A stretch of DNA of 5,599 nucleotides from an uncultured Finegoldia sp. (GTDB taxonomy: Bacteria; Bacillota; Clostridia; Tissierellales; Peptoniphilaceae): NCBI RefSeq assembly GCF_900766215.1, contig NZ_CAAFUQ010000096.1:1-5599 (forward strand), in the 5' to 3' direction. The notes beneath the pieces were generated by a model. That model made no database searches, was not told the DNA's origin, and saw only the letters and a program-made list of their open reading frames with translations. This document shows, piece after piece, positions 1 through 5,599 of the stretch. The translations under genes and the position numbers were made by a program. Position 1 is the first letter of the stretch; every line of letters begins with the position of its first letter.

Positions 1-192
1 AACATTATTGTATCCATTTCTGATTAATAAATCAGTTGTGTAATCATTGAATAAGACCCATGATAGAGCTCTTATCAAGGCGGTTTTTCCACTATCAGAA
101 GCACCTGTAATTAAGTTAACTTTTTCTGAAAGCTCAAAATGACCTTGTTCATATGACTGAAAATTAGTTAAATATATATCGGTAATATACAT
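1..192 (-). CDS. SbcC/Rad50-like P-loop ATPase, N-terminal part only (runs off window edge)
   Basis: Sixty-four codons are visible from an ATG at 192 to the window edge, with no stop. The protein opens with a short beta-strand segment (MYITDIYLTNFQSYEQG) typical of RecF/SMC/SbcC ATPases. A Walker A motif GASDSGKT follows at about residues 31-38, then RALSWVLFND. The SDSGK form of the P-loop followed by a W-x-L-x-N segment recalls a family of SbcC-like ATPases that I know from clostridial phages and chromosomes; that match is from memory. Such proteins pair with a Mre11-type nuclease to process DNA ends, and the nuclease-like gene lies immediately upstream with a one-base stop/start overlap (TAATG), so the two are probably co-translated. 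The Walker B, signature motif, coiled coil and zinc hook lie outside the window, so SbcC, RecF and RecN types cannot be fully separated here. The start is supported by an AAGGAG site nine bases upstream. Confidence 0.8.
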   Translation of the reverse strand, partial: MYITDIYLTNFQSYEQGHFELSEKVNLITGASDSGKTALIRALSWVLFNDYTTDLLIRNGYNNV

Positions 193-1142
193 TATTCTAT
201 TCTCCTTATGGCTTCATCAATAATTTCTTCATCTATTTTCATTTCTCTTCCTATGGATTTTAAGTTGTTATTGATGTCTATAATCGGATTGCTTGATAAC
301 TTTGAAAGTCTTTCTTTTATATCTAGTAGGCTTTTGTTTTTAATAGAATACGGGTTTAATTTATCATTAGAAAAAATTTCACTACTATTTTTAGCACTTT
401 TTAGAAAAATTTCTTCAATTTTGATATCATCTTTTGTAAGTTCGATTATCAGGACCTTAGGTATTCTTTTTCTTTCTGATTCAGTATTAGTCATTCTAGC
501 AATACTTCCTGGATTTGCAAAAAACTTTTCATTGACCTTTACAGTTTTAAATCCAGTATGATAGTGACCACTTAAAACAATATCACAATCAGTATCCATA
601 ATTTGATCGATTAAAGTATACTCAATTTGTTCAATAAATTTCTTATACAATAAAAAACTGTGTATCATTAGTATATGATAGTCCACATTATCTAATCTTT
701 TAGGATAATAATAGGATTTATCAGATGAATCAATATCATGGGTATATGGTTGGCCAGATATTTGAACCCTCAAACCATCCATTTCCATGATAATAGGCTT
801 ATCTTCTTCAACTAGTTCTAATACATCTAATGAATTGTATAGTCCCATCATAGCTCTATCTATAGAGTTTGGATTATAACCATATATATCATGATTTCCA
901 CTTATTATGTGAATTTTTTTCGGAAAAGTTTGAAACAATTTACCAAATTTAGATGCTGTTTTTATTCCAACATCTGCTTTATCAAATAAATCTCCACCGT
1001 GAAGTATCATGTCAACATTTTCATTTATTGATATTTCTCTTATTTCTTCAATTTTTTTATATATAGAATCTTCGTAATCGTCAATTCTAGATCTAGGATT
1101 TCTAGATTTTATATGTGTATCTGTAAAAAATAATATCTTCAT
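192..1142 (-). CDS. Metallophosphoesterase of Mre11/SbcD type (compact, phage gp47-like)
   Basis: This is a predicted two-metal phosphodiesterase, probably the nuclease partner of the adjoining ATPase in DNA double-strand-end processing. Counting from the ATG at 1142 (316 aa), every calcineurin-like metal-binding motif is present: D8-T-H10, GGD (D51), GNHD (N83, H84), H161 and GHYH (H193, H195). The NPRSR-x-DDY stretch after the first motif resembles phage-type recombination nuclease subunits. At 316 aa it is shorter than E. coli SbcD (about 400 aa) and close to T4 gp47. The C-terminal part is charged and could carry the ATPase-docking segment. There is no signal peptide. The reading frame also allows a TTG start at 1160, but that codon lies in the arm of a hairpin and would add residues ahead of the usual MKILFFTDTH beginning, so I prefer the ATG. 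That ATG lacks a clear Shine-Dalgarno sequence. The general fold is certain; the SbcD-like role is inferred from motifs and its neighbour. Confidence 0.88.
   Translation of the reverse strand: MKILFFTDTHIKSRNPRSRIDDYEDSIYKKIEEIREISINENVDMILHGGDLFDKADVGIKTASKFGKLFQTFPKKIHIISGNHDIYGYNPNSIDRAMMGLYNSLDVLELVEEDKPIIMEMDGLRVQISGQPYTHDIDSSDKSYYYPKRLDNVDYHILMIHSFLLYKKFIEQIEYTLIDQIMDTDCDIVLSGHYHTGFKTVKVNEKFFANPGSIARMTNTESERKRIPKVLIIELTKDDIKIEEIFLKSAKNSSEIFSNDKLNPYSIKNKSLLDIKERLSKLSSNPIIDINNNLKSIGREMKIDEEIIDEAIRRIE
202..207 (-). promoter_or_regulatory. Ribosome binding site of the SbcC-like ATPase gene
   Basis: The minus strand reads AAGGAG, nine bases before the ATG at 192. The site lies inside the last codons of the nuclease-like gene, so the ATPase has its own strong initiation signal in addition to the stop/start overlap. 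It fixes the start of the partial gene. Confidence 0.7.
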
Positions 1143-1154
1143 AATAGAAATAAT

Positions 1155-1173
1155 GGGCAAGTAATACTTGCCC
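1155..1173 (-). terminator. GC-rich hairpin at the recA stop codon, possible weak terminator or attenuator
   Basis: The minus strand reads GGGCAAG-TATTA-CTTGCCC, a perfect 7-bp stem (8 bp if the loop is three bases). Five of the seven pairs are G-C in an otherwise AT-rich setting. The stem begins with the final G of the recA TAG. It is followed by ATTATTTCTATT, which is U-rich but interrupted, so termination would probably be partial. It sits 12 bases before the ATG of the next gene and occupies the place where a ribosome binding site would be expected. Confidence 0.55.
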
Positions 1174-2264
1174 TAGTCTAATTCATCCTCACTTATTTCG
1201 TTATTCGATTCGTCTTTTATATCATCGTTATTTTCTGTTTTGATAGCATCTGAATCCTCTTTTGATCTTAATCCATAAAATTCATAAGTTTTATCGATAA
1301 TTTCTTCTAGTATTTTTGGATTTTCTTCTAAAAATACTTTAGAGTTTTCTCGACCTTGTCCTAATTTTTCATCTTCATAACTGTACCAAGCACCTGCTTT
1401 TTTTACAACTTTGCAGTCAGTGGCTAAGTCTAATATTGTACCTATTTTAGAAATACCTTCTCCGTACATAATGTCGAATTCTACTTGTTTAAATGGAGGT
1501 GCTACTTTGTTTTTGACGATTTTAACTTTAGTACGATTTCCAACAATATCGTCACCTTTTCTAATAGCTTCTCCTCTTCTAATTTCAATTCTAACTGAAG
1601 AATAGAATTTTAAAGCTCTACCACCCGTTGTAACTTCTGGATTACCAAACATTATTCCAACTTTTTCTCTAAGTTGGTTAATGAAAATAACTGTACAATT
1701 GCTCTTGGAAATAACACCTGTTAATTTACGTAAAGCTTGAGACATTAGTCTTGCTTGTAGACCAACATGGCTGTCTCCCATATTTCCTTCTATTTCAGCT
1801 CTTGGAACTAGTGCTGCAACAGAGTCAATGATAATAATATCTACAGCAGAACTTCTTACAAGAGAATCACATATTCCTAAAGCTTGTTCACCTGTATCTG
1901 GTTGTGAAATGATAAGATTGTCTGTATCTACACCTAAGTTTTTAGCATAAATTGCGTCTAATGCGTGTTCAGCATCGATAAAAGCTGCAGTACCACCCAT
2001 CTTTTGTGCTTCAGCAACTACATGGAGTGCCAAAGTTGTTTTACCAGAAGATTCAGGTCCATAAATCTCAATAACTCTACCTCTTGGTAAGCCACCTATT
2101 CCTAAAGCAACATCCAAGTTTATAGCTCCAGTAGGAATAGCTTCGATATCTTTTTGAACATGATCTCCGAGTTTCATTATAGAGCCTTTTCCAAATTGTT
2201 TTTCAATGCTTGCAAAAGCTTCTCTTAAAGCTTGATCTTTTTCAGATCCATTAGCAAAATCCAT
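1173..2264 (-). CDS. recA: RecA recombinase
   Basis: RecA is the DNA-dependent ATPase that forms filaments on single-stranded DNA, catalyses strand exchange and activates LexA self-cleavage in the SOS response. The 363-aa product is full length and all core elements are visible: Walker A GPESSGKT (69-76), catalytic E99 in DAEHALD, Walker B IIIIDSVAALVP with D147, loop L1 around EGNMGDSHVG (160-169), the NQL switch with Q197, and loop L2 around GIMFGNPEVTTGGRA (203-217). The C-terminal tail from about residue 335 is very rich in D, E and N, as in other RecA proteins, where it tempers DNA binding. The ATG is fixed by an AGGAGG site five to six bases upstream. The gene has its own promoter with a LexA operator, separate from the dut-ftsK-pgsA operon. 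A hairpin follows the stop codon. No residue looks abnormal. Confidence 0.99.
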   Translation of the reverse strand: MDFANGSEKDQALREAFASIEKQFGKGSIMKLGDHVQKDIEAIPTGAINLDVALGIGGLPRGRVIEIYGPESSGKTTLALHVVAEAQKMGGTAAFIDAEHALDAIYAKNLGVDTDNLIISQPDTGEQALGICDSLVRSSAVDIIIIDSVAALVPRAEIEGNMGDSHVGLQARLMSQALRKLTGVISKSNCTVIFINQLREKVGIMFGNPEVTTGGRALKFYSSVRIEIRRGEAIRKGDDIVGNRTKVKIVKNKVAPPFKQVEFDIMYGEGISKIGTILDLATDCKVVKKAGAWYSYEDEKLGQGRENSKVFLEENPKILEEIIDKTYEFYGLRSKEDSDAIKTENNDDIKDESNNEISEDELD

Positions 2265-2269
2265 GACTA

Positions 2270-2275
2270 CCTCCT
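2270..2275 (-). promoter_or_regulatory. Strong ribosome binding site of recA
   Basis: The minus strand reads AGGAGG followed by TAGTC and the ATG at 2264. It is the best Shine-Dalgarno match in the window and contrasts with the weak sites of ftsK, pgsA and the nuclease gene. It fits high RecA output once repression is lifted. Confidence 0.9.
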
Positions 2276-2287
2276 AAAAATTAAACA

Positions 2288-2299
2288 GAACATAAGTTC
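2288..2299 (-). promoter_or_regulatory. LexA (DinR) operator of recA
   Basis: The sequence GAAC-TTAT-GTTC (minus strand) is a perfect GAAC-N4-GTTC dyad, the Gram-positive LexA/DinR box. With the flanking A and T the arms are 5 bp each. It lies directly downstream of the recA -10 element, over the expected first transcribed bases, where bound LexA would block RNA polymerase. No other perfect GAAC-N4-GTTC was found by eye in the window, so within it only recA shows direct SOS control. Confidence 0.85.
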
Positions 2300-2307
2300 T
2301 TGTGTTT

Positions 2308-2316
2308 ATTATACCA
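2308..2316 (-). promoter_or_regulatory. recA promoter, extended -10 element
   Basis: The minus strand reads TGGTATAAT, a consensus TATAAT hexamer with the TG-n extension. No good -35 hexamer is seen 16-18 bases upstream; that region is an AT-only stretch. The promoter therefore seems to rely on the extended -10. The start point would fall near 2300-2302, at the edge of the LexA box, leaving a 5' leader of roughly 36-38 bases. Confidence 0.8.
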
Positions 2317-2322
2317 CAAACC

Positions 2323-2344
2323 AAAAAATAATTATATATTTTTT
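2323..2344. repeat. AT-only inverted repeat across the pgsA stop codon
   Basis: The arms aaaaaata and tatttttt (8 bp each) are separated by six bases and straddle the pgsA TAA at 2332-2334. On the minus strand the right arm ends in a run of six T residues, as expected of a very weak terminator for the dut-ftsK-pgsA operon. The lack of any G-C pair makes a stable RNA hairpin doubtful. The same stretch could bend DNA or act as an A/T-rich upstream element for the recA promoter. In a genome this AT-rich it may also be chance. Confidence 0.3.
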
Positions 2345-2868
2345 AAATCTAATACATTAACATTCTTAAAAATATAATCACATAAGCTGATTACAGTTAA
2401 TACAATCGATATATAATATAGGTACATATCTAAAGCAAACCCTAATTTATCCCCAGTATTAATCAAAATTAAAACAATAGCGATAAATTGTGTCATAGTT
2501 TTTGATTTTCCCCAATAACTTGCTGCTAATGTAACTCCATTAGATGCAGCTAATATTCTAAAACCGCTAATAGTAAGTTCTCTTAGCACGACTATAACCA
2601 CGCTCCATGCAGGAACTTTTCCTAGTTGTACTAGGACAATTAATGCACTGCAACTCAACATTTTGTCTGCTAATGGATCCATAAACTTTCCAAATGTAGT
2701 AACTAAATTTTTCCTTCTAGCGAGTTGACCATCAATAAAATCTGTTATTGCAGAGATTATAAATATTAACGCAGGTATATAATTGTCTGTTTTGAATATC
2801 AGTAATGATGCTACAAAAAATGGTATTAAAATTACTCTTAATGTTGTAAACTTATTTGCAATATTCAT
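2332..2868 (-). CDS. pgsA: CDP-diacylglycerol-glycerol-3-phosphate 3-phosphatidyltransferase (PGP synthase)
   Basis: This integral membrane enzyme joins CDP-diacylglycerol and sn-glycerol-3-phosphate to form phosphatidylglycerophosphate and CMP, the committed step to phosphatidylglycerol and cardiolipin. The 178-aa protein has the complete CDP-alcohol phosphotransferase signature D-x2-DG-x2-AR-x8-G-x3-D-x3-D, with D43, D46, G47, A50, R51, G60, D64 and D68 counted from the ATG at 2868. The later RELTISGFRILAAS and SYWGKSKTMTQ segments are typical of PgsA rather than other family members. About six hydrophobic segments fit the family fold. A GTG start at 2877 is possible and would overlap ftsK by 8 bases, but the MNIANKFT beginning matches the family norm, so I chose the ATG, one base after the ftsK stop. 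No strong Shine-Dalgarno is visible, so translation is probably coupled to ftsK. Confidence 0.96.
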   Translation of the reverse strand: MNIANKFTTLRVILIPFFVASLLIFKTDNYIPALIFIISAITDFIDGQLARRKNLVTTFGKFMDPLADKMLSCSALIVLVQLGKVPAWSVVIVVLRELTISGFRILAASNGVTLAASYWGKSKTMTQFIAIVLILINTGDKLGFALDMYLYYISIVLTVISLCDYIFKNVNVLDLKNI

Positions 2869-2869
2869 A

Positions 2870-5092
2870 TCAATCACGTCTTTCTAAATAATCTTTAGGT
2901 ATTAAAATTTTTCTAGGCTTGCTTCCCTCACTAGGACCAACAATACCTTTTTCTTCCATTTGATCTATAATTCTTCCAGCTCTAGCATATCCTATTTTTA
3001 ATTTTCTTTGTAATAGAGAAATAGATGCAGAATTTTCATTCAAAATAATTTCAACAGCATCTGTAAATAAAATATCTGTATCATCATCTTCAAGATCAAT
3101 ACTTTCTGATTTATCTATATCTTCTATGATTTCTTCTTTATAATTAGTTTCATTTTTATTAATTAAAAATTTAACTACATTATCGACTTCTTCATCAGAA
3201 ATAAAAGCACCTTGAATTCTACTAGGTTTTGCCATTGATGATGGGAAAAATAACATATCGCCTCTTCCTATAAGCTTTTCTGCACCAGATTGATCTAGAA
3301 TAGTTCTAGAATCGATTTGGCTACTAACAGCAAAAGAAATTCTAGACGGTACATTTGCTTTTATTGTACCAGTAATTACATCTACTGTTGGTCTTTGAGT
3401 TGCAATAATTAGATGGATACCACATGCTCTTGCCATTTGAGCTAGTCTGCAAATAGCGTCTTCAACATCATTTGCTGAGACCATCATCAAATCACTTAAC
3501 TCATCTATAATAATAACAATATATGGTAGTTTTTCAAGTTCATCGTTTTTATTTTTCTTATTATAAGCTTTGATATCTCGTACGTGATTTTCTGAAAATA
3601 TTTGGTATCTTCTTTCCATTTCCCTTACAGCCCAGTTCAAAGCAGCACTTGCCTTTTTTGGATCTGTAACAACCGGTATAGCAAGATGTGGAATATTATT
3701 GTATATACTCAATTCGACAACTTTTGGATCAATCAATATAAGTTTTACATCATTTGGATTTGACTTATACAAAATACTCATTATTATTGTATTTATGCAA
3801 ACAGATTTACCACTACCAGTAGCTCCTGCTATAAGTAGATGTGGCATCTTATCAACGGAAGTTACAATACATTTCCCAGAAATATCTTTTCCTAAAGCTA
3901 TTGGCATCAACGATTTTTCTTTAACAAAATTATCAGACATTAAAATCTCTTTTAACATTACAGAATTTTTAACATCATTTTCTACTTCAATTCCAACTAC
4001 TGATTTACCGGGAATAGGAGCTTGTATTCTAATTCCACTAGTAGCTAAAGAAAGTGATAGGTCATCTGCTAGATTGACTATTCTTGAGACTTTCACCCCT
4101 GCCTTAGGCTCTAATTCATAGCAAGTAACCGTAGGACCTCTATCGATTTGAACAACAGTCGCATCTATTGAAAAGTTTTTTAAAGTTTCTTCAATCATTT
4201 TTGCTTTCTGTAAAACAGAATCATCATTATCTTCCGCATATTCAGCATTTTTCAAAAGTTCTAATGGTGGAAAAGTATAATTACTTTGTCCAGAAAATTC
4301 ACCAAAATCTATAACAGAAAGCTGTTCTCCAGATTCTTTCTCATTAGACTTATAATCGTTGAGTTTTGGTTTTGGAGGTTCAAAATCTATTGATTTCTCC
4401 AAATCAGATTTTTCTTTAAGTGAATTTTTAGAAATCCTTTCTTTTGTAGATTTATTTTGCTTAATCTCACGCGATTTTTCGATGATTTTATTTTGTTTGT
4501 TTTGTTCAATTTTATTTTTTATATCTACAAATGTCTTTTTAACAATAGCGAAAAATTTTTGAAATAATTCTTTTAAAGTTAAATTCATTATTACAGATAT
4601 AAAAAACAAAAAACAAAAAACAAGTGCAACATATAAACCTATGTAGCCTATAGCTATGTTTAGTATTGATGCTATAATAGCTCCAATTACTCCAATACCA
4701 CTGTAGTCATTGGCTAAATTTAAATTCAAATCAATCCTTTGATTAATATTAAGATTTGGATAGTTTGATATATTAATTAAACTCATTACGAAAATTGAAG
4801 AAACAGCCAATATATAAGTAATTTTTCTTAGTTTATTTCCATGGTTTATATCAGATATCGTCGATATAGTATACAGTATACCTAATGATATAAAAACGTA
4901 TGAAAAGATGCCAAAAGTATTAAAGTATATATTTTTTACAATAATTCCCAAAACACCAACTCTACTACTAGCCATAAAGATAAGTGAAATAATTAACACT
5001 AATATAATTATTAATTTTGTCGAAGAGTTAGCATTTTTTTTGCTATTAGATTTTGATTGAGTTTTGTTTCGTGATTTAGTATTTCTAGCCAT
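2870..5092 (-). CDS. ftsK: FtsK/SpoIIIE family DNA translocase
   Basis: This is a septum-anchored hexameric motor that pumps double-stranded DNA through the closing division (or sporulation) septum. The 740-aa protein has a basic, serine/asparagine-rich start (1-26) and then four or five membrane segments (about 27-43, 59-79, 90-108 and a long hydrophobic stretch at 132-172). A charged K/N/E/S-rich linker runs from about 174 to 265. The alpha domain (about 275-400) is followed by the RecA-like beta motor, with Walker A GATGSGKS at 423-430, Walker B VIIIDELSD at 526-534, the conserved RPTVDVITG at 567-575 and GRGDMLF at 609-615. A C-terminal winged-helix gamma domain (about 674-733), which reads oriented DNA motifs, is intact. 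FtsK and SpoIIIE cannot be told apart by sequence alone, and whether the host sporulates is unknown. The ATG is two bases after the dut stop, with only a weak AGG ten bases upstream, so translation is probably coupled. Confidence 0.97.
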   Translation of the reverse strand: MARNTKSRNKTQSKSNSKKNANSSTKLIIILVLIISLIFMASSRVGVLGIIVKNIYFNTFGIFSYVFISLGILYTISTISDINHGNKLRKITYILAVSSIFVMSLINISNYPNLNINQRIDLNLNLANDYSGIGVIGAIIASILNIAIGYIGLYVALVFCFLFFISVIMNLTLKELFQKFFAIVKKTFVDIKNKIEQNKQNKIIEKSREIKQNKSTKERISKNSLKEKSDLEKSIDFEPPKPKLNDYKSNEKESGEQLSVIDFGEFSGQSNYTFPPLELLKNAEYAEDNDDSVLQKAKMIEETLKNFSIDATVVQIDRGPTVTCYELEPKAGVKVSRIVNLADDLSLSLATSGIRIQAPIPGKSVVGIEVENDVKNSVMLKEILMSDNFVKEKSLMPIALGKDISGKCIVTSVDKMPHLLIAGATGSGKSVCINTIIMSILYKSNPNDVKLILIDPKVVELSIYNNIPHLAIPVVTDPKKASAALNWAVREMERRYQIFSENHVRDIKAYNKKNKNDELEKLPYIVIIIDELSDLMMVSANDVEDAICRLAQMARACGIHLIIATQRPTVDVITGTIKANVPSRISFAVSSQIDSRTILDQSGAEKLIGRGDMLFFPSSMAKPSRIQGAFISDEEVDNVVKFLINKNETNYKEEIIEDIDKSESIDLEDDDTDILFTDAVEIILNENSASISLLQRKLKIGYARAGRIIDQMEEKGIVGPSEGSKPRKILIPKDYLERRD

Positions 5093-5094
5093 AA

Positions 5095-5526
5095 TTAGTA
5101 GCCTGTATGGCCAAATCCGCCATCATTTCTATCTGTTTCATCTAGTACTTCAACTTCCTCAAATTGAATATTTTCGTATTTTTGAAGTATCATTTGACAA
5201 ATTCTATCCCCAGATGAAATTGTATATTCTTCATTCGACAAATTGACTATAGGAATTTTTAATTCTCCTCTGTAATCACTGTCTATAGTACCAACACAAT
5301 TTATCAGAGTTATTCCATGTTTAATACTCAAACCACTTCTTGGTCTGATTTGAACCTCATAACCTTCTGGAATTGCAATATATATTCCAGTAGGTACAAG
5401 AGTTCTTTCAAGTGGTTTTAAAGTTATATCATTTTCAGTATAAGCTCTCAAATCCATACCACTAGACCCAATTGTTGAATATTTTGGTAGAGGGTTATTA
5501 GATTTATTAATTATTTTAACTTTCAT
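5095..5526 (-). CDS. dut: dUTP diphosphatase (trimeric dUTPase)
   Basis: The enzyme hydrolyses dUTP to dUMP and pyrophosphate, keeping uracil out of DNA and supplying dUMP for thymidylate synthesis. The 143-aa product shows all five motifs of the homotrimeric family: GMDLRAY (23-29), RPRSGLSIKHG (61-71), GTIDSDYRGE (79-88, with the catalytic aspartate in this motif), GDRICQMIL (106-114) and the C-terminal DGGFGHTG (135-142) that closes over the active site. Length is normal for the family. A TTG at 5541 extends the frame, but that codon overlaps the ribosome binding site of the ATG at 5526, which is well placed, so the ATG is chosen. dut heads the dut-ftsK-pgsA run, which suggests one transcript for nucleotide hygiene, chromosome segregation and lipid synthesis. 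A palindrome with a possible promoter lies just upstream. Confidence 0.98.
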   Translation of the reverse strand: MKVKIINKSNNPLPKYSTIGSSGMDLRAYTENDITLKPLERTLVPTGIYIAIPEGYEVQIRPRSGLSIKHGITLINCVGTIDSDYRGELKIPIVNLSNEEYTISSGDRICQMILQKYENIQFEEVEVLDETDRNDGGFGHTGY

Positions 5527-5531
5527 AATGT

Positions 5532-5538
5532 CCCCTTT
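5532..5538 (-). promoter_or_regulatory. Ribosome binding site of dut
   Basis: The minus strand reads AAAGGGG with five bases (ACATT) before the ATG at 5526. It decides the dut start in favour of the ATG over the in-frame TTG at 5541. Confidence 0.8.
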
Positions 5539-5542
5539 CAAA

Positions 5543-5570
5543 AATATAGTTGAGTAATAAAATTACTCAA
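5543..5570 (-). promoter_or_regulatory. Candidate dut operon promoter embedded in a palindrome
   Basis: On the minus strand TTGAGT (5570-5565, four of six matches to TTGACA) is followed, after a 16-base spacer, by TATATT (5548-5543, five of six matches to TATAAT). The start point would fall close to the Shine-Dalgarno site, giving a very short leader. In AT-rich DNA such matches arise easily by chance, and the overlap with a perfect inverted repeat leaves open whether the region serves as promoter, terminator or both. Confidence 0.4.
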
Positions 5571-5574
5571 CTAT
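5546..5574 (-). terminator. Perfect 13-bp inverted repeat upstream of dut: likely terminator of the preceding gene, or an operator
   Basis: The arms ATAGTTGAGTAAT and ATTACTCAACTAT flank a three-base loop with no mismatch. On the minus strand the stem is followed by ATTTTTG, a short U tract, which fits an intrinsic terminator for the gene ending near 5578. The stem is AT-rich (three G-C pairs), typical of very low-GC hosts. It ends only about 20 bases before the dut ATG, so if termination is efficient the dut promoter must overlap the same DNA. Confidence 0.6.
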
Positions 5575-5577
5575 TAA

Positions 5578-5599
5578 TTATTTATCTTCTGTATTTTGA
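5578..5599 (-). CDS. Possible 3' end of an upstream gene (last few codons)
   Basis: One minus-strand frame from the window edge reads Q-N-T-E-D-K and then TAA (5580-5578), four bases before the terminator-like hairpin. The hydrophilic acidic/basic ending and the position just before a hairpin suggest the end of a gene. In Bacillota pnp, whose product often ends in a charged tail, lies upstream in this neighbourhood, but that identity is a guess. The other two frames also reach stops within a few codons, so the frame, and even the presence of a gene, is not proven. Confidence 0.3.

Noticed and set aside
208..561. 117-codon plus-strand open frame opposite the nuclease gene
   Set aside because: It is antisense to a complete metallophosphoesterase. 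Its hydrophobic I/L/S-rich composition is what the reverse strand of K/E/D-rich, AT-rich coding DNA produces.
1173..1260. Acidic, N/D/E-rich end of recA as a possible fused or foreign segment
   Set aside because: Acidic C-terminal tails are a normal feature of bacterial RecA, and the total length is within the family range.
2300..2319. TTGTG...CACAA inverted repeat around the recA -10 element
   Set aside because: The arms are only 5 bp with a 10-base spacer that is mostly the -10 hexamer itself. It matches no operator type I know and is easily expected by chance; the adjacent LexA dyad explains regulation better.
3699..4121. 140-codon plus-strand open frame opposite the ftsK motor domain
   Set aside because: It lies antisense to the Walker A region of a clearly real gene, has no convincing ribosome binding site or recognisable domain, and is the expected by-product of conserved coding on the other strand.
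4359..4572. Low-complexity, K/N/E/S-rich stretch of ftsK that might mark a fusion or frameshift
   Set aside because: The frame is continuous, and a charged, variable linker between the membrane and motor domains is normal for FtsK/SpoIIIE proteins.
5064..5246. 60-codon plus-strand open frame across the ftsK start and the dut end
   Set aside because: It lies opposite the well-conserved last two dut motifs and the ftsK start, has no family resemblance and no supporting start signal.

Overview
The window looks like chromosomal DNA from a low-GC Gram-positive bacterium (Bacillota, class Clostridia or Tissierellia). The reasons are a base composition of roughly 30% G+C by eye, AGGAGG-type ribosome binding sites, a Gram-positive GAAC-N4-GTTC LexA (DinR) box in front of recA, and a dut / ftsK-spoIIIE / pgsA / recA gene order that recalls the pnp-to-recA region of Clostridia. 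The exact genus cannot be read from the sequence. All genes lie on the minus strand, so transcription runs from high to low coordinates.

In order of transcription: the possible last codons of an upstream gene (5578-5599); a perfect 13-bp inverted repeat (5546-5574) that is either a terminator or an operator and overlaps a candidate promoter; dut (dUTPase, 5095-5526); ftsK/spoIIIE (DNA translocase, 2870-5092) two bases later; and pgsA (phosphatidylglycerophosphate synthase, 2332-2868) one base after that. These three look like one tightly packed, translationally coupled operon. A 67-base gap follows, holding an extended -10 promoter, a perfect LexA box and a strong ribosome binding site for recA (1173-2264). 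A GC-rich hairpin begins at the recA stop codon. Directly after it comes a compact Mre11/SbcD-type metallophosphoesterase (192-1142). Its stop codon overlaps the start of a P-loop ATPase of SbcC/Rad50 type, of which only the first 64 codons are in the window.

The common theme is genome maintenance: removal of dUTP, chromosome pumping and dimer segregation at division, SOS-controlled recombination, and a DNA-end-processing nuclease/ATPase pair. pgsA is the exception and belongs to membrane lipid synthesis, but it commonly sits beside recA in Bacillota. I see no mobile element, CRISPR array, tRNA or rRNA. Most of the window is ordinary housekeeping DNA. The least ordinary part is the compact SbcCD-like pair behind the SOS-controlled recA and the hairpin between them.
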